A stretch of DNA of 64,000 bases, taken from Clostridia bacterium. GTDB lineage: Bacteria; Bacillota; Clostridia; Oscillospirales; Acutalibacteraceae. Shown piece by piece: positions 1 to 6,373 of this stretch (position 1 is its first letter; each line of letters opens with the position of its first letter). The position numbers and the translations under genes were made by a program. The DNA is taken from NCBI GenBank assembly GCA_017516445.1, contig JAFXCZ010000013.1, positions 62,001-126,000 of the forward strand. The letters are read 5' to 3'. The notes under the pieces are model-generated. The model made no database searches and had not been told where the DNA came from. It worked only from the letters and a program-made list of their open reading frames with translations.

Positions 1-1014
1 ATTATAATTTGAATTGCGAATTTCAATATTACACGAATAATACTGCGGTGCGTCACCGTTTACTGTGCAAAAAATTTCAGCTTCACCCTCTTTAATTTCC
101 TGCTTTAACGCGATTTCGGTAAGGTTGGTGAACTTCAAATTTCCGCTGAAATCAGAGTATATTCCCTGCTCACAGTTAAGGCAAATATCTCCCAGTGTTT
201 CATAATTAAATCTGCCCTTTAATTGACCGGGTGTGCCCATCTTCCCTTTCTCAACCGAAATTATCTGCGCAGAAACAATCTCACCCTTATTAATCTTCAA
301 AAGCTTTTTACTATCGTCATCGCAAACCCCGTGACCGAGTCCGCACAAAAGATTGGTTGACGGGCTGTAAAAGGTAAGCGTACCTATTCCCGCCGAGCTG
401 TCCTTTACCCATACTCCAATCTTATAATCGCCCGTATCCTTTGATTTTACAGCGCTTAACGAAAACCACAGCTTTTTATTACCGCGCATTACCTCAAGCC
501 GCATTTTTTCGCCCTTAGAGTTTTCTACAATATACCCTAATTCCTCATTTGTTAAAACCTCTTTGCCGTCAACCGACAAAATATAATCCCCTATCCTTAG
601 TCCTGCTTTTTTAGCAGGATTTTTTGTGCCACTTTCTGTTATAACCTCTGTAATATCACTCACAAGCACACCCTTAGTGTAAATCTTCATGCCAAACGGT
701 GTTCCTAAAACTGCCACCTGCAGTTCATCAATAATCTCTACCTTGGCAGTAGAAATCGGTATAAGCCCAAAAGCCTTTAAATCAACCTCAAATTTCTCGC
801 CTACACTGTAAGCACCGCCGACGCGGGAAAAATTAGAGCCGTTATACTCCGCCGTAATGGGAACCGCCGCGTTGATATTAAGTGTTTCTCCGCTTTTGAT
901 TTTAAACTCATTCTCAACATTATAGTCTAAATATATAACAGTGCCAAAAACCAAAATATTAAAGCACAAAAAAACAAAAAATAAAGTTTTTATTAAAACC
1001 CGTGCAAATTTCAA
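1..1014 (-). CDS. spoIVB: SpoIVB-like sporulation serine peptidase (5' part, cut by left edge)
   Basis: The reverse strand read from a TTG at 1014 (behind AGGGTGA) gives 338 uninterrupted codons running off the left edge. Residues 5-25 form one hydrophobic N-terminal segment (signal anchor). A PDZ domain follows, with the ligand loop around TPFGMKIYTKGVLV and the stretch KKAGLRIGDYILSVDGKEV. Next comes the start of the S55 peptidase domain, with SSAGIGTLTFYSP and the GLGHG motif that I take to hold the catalytic His. The catalytic Ser would lie beyond the edge. SpoIVB is the forespore-secreted protease that triggers pro-sigma-K processing across the intermembrane space. The family is about 425 residues, so roughly 90 are missing. 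Confidence 0.9.
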   Translation of the reverse strand, partial: MKFARVLIKTLFFVFLCFNILVFGTVIYLDYNVENEFKIKSGETLNINAAVPITAEYNGSNFSRVGGAYSVGEKFEVDLKAFGLIPISTAKVEIIDELQVAVLGTPFGMKIYTKGVLVSDITEVITESGTKNPAKKAGLRIGDYILSVDGKEVLTNEELGYIVENSKGEKMRLEVMRGNKKLWFSLSAVKSKDTGDYKIGVWVKDSSAGIGTLTFYSPSTNLLCGLGHGVCDDDSKKLLKINKGEIVSAQIISVEKGKMGTPGQLKGRFNYETLGDICLNCEQGIYSDFSGNLKFTNLTEIALKQEIKEGEAEIFCTVNGDAPQYYSCNIEIRNSNYN

Positions 1015-1089
1015 AAAATCACCCTCTAATATTTTGCGCGTAACAGCAATTTTTAATAAATGTAAAAAAAACCTTAAATTTTTTAATGA

Positions 1090-1118
1090 TTGAAAAAAAC
1101 GACTGTTTGTGATATAAT
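1090..1118 (+). promoter_or_regulatory. Sigma-A promoter of the phosphatase-ruvX pair
   Basis: TTGAAA (1090-1095) and TATAAT (1113-1118) are separated by exactly 17 bp. The predicted start of transcription, near 1125, falls on the GGTGA ribosome binding site, so the leader would be only about 10 nt. The TTG at 1090, which opens the longest frame, is the -35 box and not a start codon. Confidence 0.8.
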
Positions 1119-1134
1119 TTTTTTGGTGATAATT

Positions 1135-1797
1135 TTGACTAAAATATATTTTGTGCGCCACTGTGAAGCCACTGGAAATGTGGCTCAGGTTTTCCAAGGT
1201 GTGAGTGATACTGATATTACCGATTTAGGCGCAAAACAGCTTGAATTTTTAAAAAAACGTTTTGAAAACATCCCCCTAGATACAGTTTATTCAAGCCCGC
1301 TTAAAAGGGCTTATAAAACCGCCCTTGCGCTTAAAAACAACCGTGATATTGAAATTATAGAGCATAAAGGACTTATTGAGCTTAACGGCGGTATTGTTGA
1401 GGGTAAACCGATTAAAGAAACCTTTGAAAAAATGCCCGAGCTTGCTGACGCATGGCAAAATCACCCTGAGGATTTTGCACCGCAAAACGGTGAATCAATG
1501 CGCCACGCTTATGAGCGAATATACAACACTTTTTTAGAAATTGCAAAGAAAAACCCAGGCAAAACCGTAGCATGTGCTACTCACGGCGGTGTTATACGCT
1601 GTTTATTATGTAAGCTTTTAAGTGATGATATTCACAATTTGAAAAACATAACGTTAGCCGACAATACGGCAGTAGCCCTTTTGATTGTCGACGGTGATGA
1701 TGTTACTGTGCAGTTTTATAACGATGCATCTCACGTGCCGCAGGAATTTTTACCAAAAAAAAGCCGTGCATCTGAATTTATGAAGGTGAACAAATGA
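1135..1797 (+). CDS. Histidine phosphatase family protein (phosphoglycerate mutase-like)
   Basis: This 220-residue protein starts at TTG 1135, five bases after GGTGA. The frame is open further upstream, but that stretch contains the promoter. The N-terminal FVRHCEATGN carries the phospho-accepting His of the RHG/RHC motif, SSPLKRAYKTA is the substrate-loop region, and CATHGGVIRCLL carries the second catalytic His. These are the hallmarks of cofactor-independent acid phosphatases of the CobC/GpmB type. The substrate cannot be read from the sequence. The stop overlaps the ruvX start (ATGA), so the two genes are translationally coupled. Confidence 0.85.
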   Translation: MTKIYFVRHCEATGNVAQVFQGVSDTDITDLGAKQLEFLKKRFENIPLDTVYSSPLKRAYKTALALKNNRDIEIIEHKGLIELNGGIVEGKPIKETFEKMPELADAWQNHPEDFAPQNGESMRHAYERIYNTFLEIAKKNPGKTVACATHGGVIRCLLCKLLSDDIHNLKNITLADNTAVALLIVDGDDVTVQFYNDASHVPQEFLPKKSRASEFMKVNK

Positions 1798-2213
1798 TAA
1801 TAATGTCAGTAGATTTAGGAAAAGCACGAACAGGCATTGCCGTATCCGACAGCGGCGAAAGCTTTGCTTTTCCAAAAACCGTTATTACCGAATATAATAC
1901 CGAAAAATTAGTGCAAAAAATTTGTGCTTGTGCAGAAGATTACTCTGCCGAGCTTATTGTTGTAGGACTGCCTAAAAATATGGACGGCAGCGAGGGCGAG
2001 CGCGCTGACGAATGTCGACAAATAGGTGGAAAAATTGCAACCGCCAGCAGCAAAAACGTTGTTATGTGGGACGAGCGCTGTACCACCGTTTCAGCCCATA
2101 CCGCGCTTAATTTTACCGACACCCGCGGCAAAAAACGAAAAGCTGTTGTAGATGCCGTTGCCGCCGTTATAATACTTGAAGATTATTTGAAATTCAGAAA
2201 AAACAGTAAATAA
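1794..2213 (+). CDS. ruvX: Putative pre-16S rRNA nuclease / Holliday-junction resolvase-like RuvX (YqgF)
   Basis: The 139-residue length is typical of YqgF. The fold starts with MSVDLGKARTGIAVSD, holding the first metal-binding Asp. It continues with VVGLPKNMDGSEGERA, the conserved WDERCTTVSA (Glu and Arg), and DAVAAVIILEDYL, which holds the last Asp. Members process the 5' end of 16S rRNA; a Holliday-junction role has also been proposed. GAAGGTGA precedes the ATG at 1794, and a second ATG at 1803 is possible. In many Firmicutes ruvX follows ireB, whereas here ireB lies about 7 kb away and ruvX is paired with a phosphatase. Confidence 0.92.
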   Translation: MIIMSVDLGKARTGIAVSDSGESFAFPKTVITEYNTEKLVQKICACAEDYSAELIVVGLPKNMDGSEGERADECRQIGGKIATASSKNVVMWDERCTTVSAHTALNFTDTRGKKRKAVVDAVAAVIILEDYLKFRKNSK

Positions 2214-2248
2214 AAAAAGCCTTGAACACCAGTGTTCAAGGCTTTTTT
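2213..2248 (+). terminator. Rho-independent terminator after ruvX
   Basis: An 11-bp perfect stem, GCCTTGAACAC with GTGTTCAAGGC, is flanked by A6 and T6 runs. It can act in both directions. The sequence between here and 2385 shows no gene; it includes A/G-rich GTGAAAAGTGAAGAGG-like repeats. Confidence 0.9.
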
Positions 2249-2385
2249 GGCTGAGTGCACAAATTCAACGCTATTGGATTTTTCAATCTATGTGTTTGGA
2301 CCCTTAAATATTTATGAGTCGTACCGAAGCACACCGCAACTGAAATTGACAGCAAAGAATAGTGAAAAGTGAAGAGGTAAAAAGT

Positions 2386-2421
2386 AAAATCGACAAGTTT
2401 CTGCCGAAACTTGTCGATTTT
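2386..2421 (-). terminator. Terminator of the tRNA-His/tRNA-Gln unit
   Basis: A perfect 16-bp stem (AAAATCGACAAGTTTC and its complement) with a 4-nt loop directly abuts the encoded CCA end of tRNA-Gln. On the minus strand it runs into a T-rich tail. Confidence 0.85.
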
Positions 2422-2495
2422 GGCTGGGGTGGCAGGATTCGAACCTACGAATGCAGCAGTCAAAGTGCTGTGTCTTACCGCTTGACGACACCCCA
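2421..2495 (-). tRNA. tRNA-Gln (anticodon TTG)
   Basis: The minus strand folds as a full 75-nt cloverleaf with an encoded CCA. The acceptor stem is TGGGGTG/CACCCCA, the anticodon loop is CTTTGAC (TTG at positions 34-36, reading CAA/CAG Gln codons), and the T loop is GGTTCGAATCC. It lies about 50 nt downstream of tRNA-His and is probably co-transcribed with it. Confidence 0.95.
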
Positions 2496-2546
2496 AAGTG
2501 TATATTGAATTTAAATTTACGGCACGCTTACGCGTACCGTAAAATG

Positions 2547-2624
2547 TGGGGTGGAAGATGGGACTCGAACCCACGGTCTCCAGTGCCACAAACTGGCGCT
2601 TTAACCAACTAAGCTACATCCACC
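2547..2624 (-). tRNA. tRNA-His (anticodon GTG)
   Basis: The cloverleaf has the anticodon loop TTGTGGC (GTG), the T arm GTGGGTTCGAGTCCCAT and an encoded CCA. The extra 5' G (G-1) faces C73, which is diagnostic for tRNA-His and is included in the coordinates. The acceptor stem has one U6-U67 mismatch where A67 is usual. The base is a plain read of the window, so this is a real variant unless it is an assembly error. Confidence 0.95.
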
Positions 2625-2688
2625 ATAGAACAAGAATTATTATACCATAATAATTTATTTTGTCAATAAAAAATTTAATAATTTTAGA

Positions 2689-2722
2689 AAAAGCCTTGCA
2701 ATTTTGAGGTTTGCAAGGCTTA
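2689..2722 (-). terminator. Terminator after the Lrp-aminotransferase operon
   Basis: The arms AAGCCTTGCAA and TTGCAAGGCTT enclose a short loop. On the minus strand they are followed by a T-rich stretch. Confidence 0.8.
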
Positions 2723-2725
2723 ATG

Positions 2726-3898
2726 CTATTTAATTTCCTTTAAAAATTCTTCTATACGGGAAAGTGCTTCTTTAATATGCTCTACCGAATAACAGTAAGA
2801 TGCCCTTATAAAGCCCTCACCGCTCTCGCCAAAAGCAGTACCCGGAACAACCGCCACTTTTTTAGAATAAAGAAGCTTTTCGCAGAATTCCTCACTCGTC
2901 ATACCCGTAGACTGAATAGACGGGAACGCATAAAACGCACCCTTAGGCTCACGACAGGTAAGCCCTATTTTATTAAAGCCTGCCACAATCATTCTGCGGC
3001 GCATATTATACTGCTTTAACATATATTTAACATCCTCGTCGCAGTTTTTAAGCGCCTCAATAGCAGCGTATTGGCTGGTAGTGGGTGAAGACATTATCGC
3101 AAACTGATGAATTTTTGTAATCTCATCAATAACAGGCTTAGGGCCGCAAGCAAAACCAAGACGCCAACCTGTCATTGAAAACGCCTTAGAAAAACCGTTC
3201 ACTGTAATAGTGCGTTCAAAAAAGCCTTCTAAAGAAGCAGGTGAAACGTGCGGCTTGCCCGAAAAGGTAAGCTCTGCATAAATCTCGTCCGAAAGCACCA
3301 TTATATCGGTGCCATCAAGCACCTTTGCAATTTCCAAAAGGTCTTCCTTTTCCATTATTGCACCCGTTGGGTTAGACGGATAAGGAAGAATAAGCACCTT
3401 TGTTTTATCGGTTATTACCGACCTTAATTCTTCCGCAGTAATCTTAAAATCATTCTCTGCCTTAGTATTTACAATAACAGGAACACCGCCTGCTATACGG
3501 GTTATAGGCTCATAGCAAACATAGCTTGGCTGTGGGATAATAACCTCATCACCGTAGTTTATAAGTGCGCGCAAAGCCATATCAATAGCCTCACTGCCGC
3601 CTACCGTTACTAATATCTCATTCTCAGGGCAATACTTAACCGAAAACTTACGTTCAAGATAATTTGAAATCTCACGTCTAAGCTCAATAAGTCCCCAGTT
3701 AGATGTATACTTTGTTTTTCCGCGTTGAAGTGACTCAATACCTGCTTTTCTGATAGACCAAGGTGTCTGAAAATCAGGCTCGCCAACACCCAAAGAAATT
3801 ACATCGTCCATAGTAGCGGCAATATCAAAAAACTTACGGATACCTGACGGTTTAATGTCGGTAACAGTTTTGTTTAATACCTTGCCGTAATCTATCAT
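2726..3898 (-). CDS. Class I/II pyridoxal-phosphate aminotransferase (PatA/AspC-like)
   Basis: This is a complete 390-residue fold-type I aminotransferase. Visible features are SLGVGEPDFQTP near the N-terminus, the cofactor loop GGSEAIDMALRAL, LPYPSNPTGAI with the conserved Asn, SDEIYAELTF, and the Schiff-base lysine in NGFSKAFSMTGWRLGF. The Arg that binds the substrate carboxylate lies near the end in GFIRASYCYS. The substrate is probably an aromatic or acidic amino acid or an acyl-diaminopimelate; sequence alone does not decide. It overlaps the Lrp-type regulator upstream by 4 bp (ATGA), a common clostridial pair that suggests amino-acid-responsive control. Confidence 0.9.
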   Translation of the reverse strand: MIDYGKVLNKTVTDIKPSGIRKFFDIAATMDDVISLGVGEPDFQTPWSIRKAGIESLQRGKTKYTSNWGLIELRREISNYLERKFSVKYCPENEILVTVGGSEAIDMALRALINYGDEVIIPQPSYVCYEPITRIAGGVPVIVNTKAENDFKITAEELRSVITDKTKVLILPYPSNPTGAIMEKEDLLEIAKVLDGTDIMVLSDEIYAELTFSGKPHVSPASLEGFFERTITVNGFSKAFSMTGWRLGFACGPKPVIDEITKIHQFAIMSSPTTSQYAAIEALKNCDEDVKYMLKQYNMRRRMIVAGFNKIGLTCREPKGAFYAFPSIQSTGMTSEEFCEKLLYSKKVAVVPGTAFGESGEGFIRASYCYSVEHIKEALSRIEEFLKEIK

Positions 3899-4377
3899 AC
3901 GAAGAGCTGCCCCCTGTCATCATTAACACCTGTTATAAGCTCAACATCCATATCTTTATAACGGCGCATTACAAAATGCGTTGCAGTAGAGGTAACAGAG
4001 TCGATAGTAGCAAGCTCTTTTGCGACAAACCAAGCGATATCCTGTAAGGTTTTACCCTTTACGATAATATTAAGGTCATAATCGCCTGACATAAGATAAA
4101 CTGCCTCAACCTCGCGGTATTTCATAATTTTTTCGGCAACCTCTTCAAAACCGAGTCCTGCCTTTGGCACAACATTAAGCTCAACTATTGCCGAAACATA
4201 GGCACCGTCAAGCTTTTCCCAGTCGATAACCGCCTTATAACCGCGAATGACATTATCCTTTTCAAGCTCACTGATAATATCCACAACCTCAGCTTCGGTA
4301 ATGCCGAGCATTGTCGAAATATCCTCAGGACTGTATTTTGCGTTTTGTGATAATAGCTTTAGTACTTCATACTTCAT
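3895..4377 (-). CDS. Lrp/AsnC family transcriptional regulator
   Basis: The 160 residues comprise an N-terminal winged helix-turn-helix (roughly 5-55, with SPEDISTMLGITEAEVVDII as the DNA-reading part) and an AsnC/RAM ligand-binding domain (SAIVELNV to the C-terminus, with YLMSGDYDLNIIVKG). Such proteins form octamer-like assemblies that sense amino acids. It is first in an operon with the aminotransferase at 2726, which is its likely target, and it has its own consensus promoter. The spacer of that promoter holds the palindrome TATGCATA, so autoregulation is possible but not shown. Confidence 0.93.
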   Translation of the reverse strand: MKYEVLKLLSQNAKYSPEDISTMLGITEAEVVDIISELEKDNVIRGYKAVIDWEKLDGAYVSAIVELNVVPKAGLGFEEVAEKIMKYREVEAVYLMSGDYDLNIIVKGKTLQDIAWFVAKELATIDSVTSTATHFVMRRYKDMDVELITGVNDDRGQLFV

Positions 4378-4401
4378 AATTAGTCACCTTACCTTAAAAA
4401 A

Positions 4402-4430
4402 ATCATACTTTATATGCATAAATATGTCAA
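4402..4430 (-). promoter_or_regulatory. Sigma-A promoter of the lrp-aminotransferase operon
   Basis: On the minus strand TTGACA (4430-4425) is followed after 17 bp by TATGAT (4407-4402). The TGA stop of the upstream UPF0340 gene lies inside the -35 box. The spacer contains the TATGCATA palindrome. Confidence 0.85.
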
Positions 4431-4972
4431 GTTAAATTTTGGTCATAATGCGCTCGCTCGCCGCCGATAAACTTAGGTCGGCTTCTTGCCGCTAAAACGA
4501 CAGCGTTACCGATTTTGTTATTTTCAAGCCTTACAGGCACCGCCACCGCTTTTATATGCATTCCAATCATAGTAAACCCAATATCAAGCCCTGCCTGAGC
4601 CTTAATTTCCTCCACCGCTACAGGATTTTTAAAAGCAGCATACGCCGCTGTAGCAAAAGAGCCGCCAGCCTTTGCCTTGGGTACAACATTCACTATATCC
4701 GAAAATGGCACTGCCTCACGCTCAATTATTATAGCACGGTTCAGATGTTCACAGCACTGTGCCGCGACAAATACACCCTTTTCACAGGCGGCTTTGTATA
4801 TACCGTCAAACACCGCCTTTGCCGCTTCAGGCGAAGAGCTTGTGCCGATTTTTTCGCCTAATATTTCACTTGTAGAGCAACCGATAACAAGAATATCCTT
4901 TTCTTTTAGGTTTGCTATATTTATAATTTCGACAGCTGAATTATACGCCATAGTTGTAAGATTATTAAACAT
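4427..4972 (-). CDS. UPF0340 / TIGR01440 family protein (YwlG-like)
   Basis: This 181-residue protein has the family landmarks ILVIGCSTSEILGEKIG, the HLNRAIIIER region, GGSFATAAY, and MIGMHIKAVAVPVRL near the C-terminus. The family is widespread in Firmicutes and its biochemical role is unknown to me. The frame is open to TTG 4990, but a TATAAT at 5007-5002 would put transcription start near 4995. I therefore choose ATG 4972, with GTGG about 6 bases upstream. It is divergent from the pheST leader. Confidence 0.82.
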   Translation of the reverse strand: MFNNLTTMAYNSAVEIINIANLKEKDILVIGCSTSEILGEKIGTSSSPEAAKAVFDGIYKAACEKGVFVAAQCCEHLNRAIIIEREAVPFSDIVNVVPKAKAGGSFATAAYAAFKNPVAVEEIKAQAGLDIGFTMIGMHIKAVAVPVRLENNKIGNAVVLAARSRPKFIGGERAHYDQNLT

Positions 4973-5001
4973 TTTTACCACTTTTCCCAATAATTTACCT
5001 T

Positions 5002-5007
5002 ATTATA
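5002..5007 (-). promoter_or_regulatory. -10 element for the UPF0340 gene
   Basis: TATAAT on the minus strand at 5007-5002 has no good -35 (TTTTAA at 17 bp). It is a plausible promoter for the gene starting at 4972 and argues against the upstream TTG. Confidence 0.45.
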
Positions 5008-5040
5008 TCACAAAAGCACGGAAATTAAAAGAAAAAATAC

Positions 5041-5069
5041 TTGCAAATTATAAATAATAGTGTTATTAT
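5041..5069 (+). promoter_or_regulatory. Sigma-A promoter of the pheST T-box transcript
   Basis: TTGCAA (5041-5046) and TATTAT (5064-5069) have a 17-bp spacer and lie just upstream of the T-box leader. Confidence 0.7.
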
Positions 5070-5075
5070 TGTGTA

Positions 5076-5320
5076 TGTAAATGCGATGACGAAGGAAAGT
5101 AGGGTTTTACCGCCTTTCAGAGAGTGTCCGCCAAGGCTGAAAGCGGATATAAGTGCAGGGTTTTACCTGAAGTTCCCTTAAGAGCAGCAGTGCTGAAAAT
5201 TGCAGTAGGTACTGACGGAAACCCCGTTATAGGTTACAAGAGTGTTTGCTTTTGCAAAAATACGGGTGGTACCGCGGAGAAAACTATGCTTCGTCCTGTG
5301 ATTATAGGACGGAGTTTATT
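5076..5320 (+). promoter_or_regulatory. T-box leader (tRNA-Phe responsive) ahead of pheS
   Basis: The invariant T-box antiterminator sequence GGGTGGTACCGCGG lies at 5265-5278. It is followed by a terminator stem CGTCCT/AGGACG (5292-5311) and a T-rich run. The TGGT bulge fits a tRNA with discriminator base A, as tRNA-Phe has. A UUC triplet at 5173-5175 within GAAGTTCCC is the best candidate specifier codon. The leader is about 245 nt and precedes phenylalanyl-tRNA synthetase genes, so uncharged tRNA-Phe should allow readthrough. Exact stem I pairing was not worked out. Confidence 0.93.
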
Positions 5321-5341
5321 TTATTTTTTGGAGGTTTTTTG

Positions 5342-6361
5342 ATGAAAACACAACTTGAAGCCATAAGCACTCAGGCAAAGCTTGCTATTACTGAGGCTCA
5401 GACACAAGCCGAAATTGAAAATTTAAGAGTAAAATATTTAGGCAAAAAGGGTGAGCTTACCGCAATCTTAAAGCAAATGGGCTCGCTTTCACCGGAAGAG
5501 CGCCCTGTTATGGGGCAGCTTGTAAACCAAGCCAAAGCAGAGGTTGAGGCCCTTATTACTGAAAAGGGCGAGCTTATGCAGCAGAAAGCCTTGGAGCAAA
5601 AATTAAAGGATGAAACTATTGATATAACCCTACCCGCTACCGAAATTTCAAAGGGCAAGCTTCATCCGCTTAATACAGTACTTAACGATATGATTGATAT
5701 TTTCACCTCAATGGGCTTTGACGTTGTAGACGGTCCCGAGGTTGAAACCGATTATTACAACTTTGAATGTCTTAACGTTCCTGCCGACCACCCTGCACGC
5801 GATATGCAGGATACATTCTACTTGGCAGAAAATCTTCTTTTGCGCACCCAGACCTCTGCGGCGCAAATCAGAACAATGGAAAACCGCAAGCCGCCTATCC
5901 GTGTTATCTGCCCGGGCAGAGTTTTCCGTGCTGACGAGGTTGACGCAACCCACTCCCCTGTTTTCCACCAGATTGAGGGTCTTGTGGTTGATAAAGGCAT
6001 TACTATGTGCGACCTCAAGGGTGTTTTAGAAGAATTTGCACGTGAAATTTACGGTAAGGATACCGCTGTTAAGTTCCGTCCCTCCTTTTTCCCGTTTACA
6101 GAGCCTTCGGTTGAGGTTGACGTTACCTGTTCAGAATGTGGTGGCAAGGGCTGCCGCGTATGTAAGGGCAGCGGTTGGATAGAAATCCTTGGTGCAGGTA
6201 TGGTACATCCTAACGTACTTCGCAGCTGCGGTATCGACCCCGAGGAATACTCAGGCTTTGCGTTCGGTATCGGTCTTGACCGTCTAACCACAACCCGCTA
6301 TAAGATAAGCGATATACGTCTTTTATTTGAAAACGATAAGCGCTTTTTGGACCAGTTTTAA
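5342..6361 (+). CDS. pheS: Phenylalanyl-tRNA synthetase alpha subunit
   Basis: This 339-residue class II aminoacyl-tRNA synthetase catalytic subunit has the usual length. An N-terminal coiled coil (about 1-85) contacts tRNA-Phe. The catalytic core contains HPLNTVLNDMIDIFTSMGF, motif 2 around RVICPGRVFRADEVDATHSP, and motif 3 with GFAFGIGLDRLTTTRYKI. Four cysteines sit in CSECGGKGCRVC, a zinc-like knuckle. ATG 5342 follows GGAGG by 7 bases. The frame extends upstream into the T-box and should not be used. It forms an alpha2beta2 enzyme with the PheT encoded downstream. Confidence 0.98.
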   Translation: MKTQLEAISTQAKLAITEAQTQAEIENLRVKYLGKKGELTAILKQMGSLSPEERPVMGQLVNQAKAEVEALITEKGELMQQKALEQKLKDETIDITLPATEISKGKLHPLNTVLNDMIDIFTSMGFDVVDGPEVETDYYNFECLNVPADHPARDMQDTFYLAENLLLRTQTSAAQIRTMENRKPPIRVICPGRVFRADEVDATHSPVFHQIEGLVVDKGITMCDLKGVLEEFAREIYGKDTAVKFRPSFFPFTEPSVEVDVTCSECGGKGCRVCKGSGWIEILGAGMVHPNVLRSCGIDPEEYSGFAFGIGLDRLTTTRYKISDIRLLFENDKRFLDQF

Positions 6362-6373
6362 GGAGGGGTAAAA

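Noticed and set aside
2236..2589. 117-codon minus-strand open frame across the tRNA pair
   Set aside because: It runs through tRNA-Gln and half of tRNA-His; the tRNAs explain the sequence.
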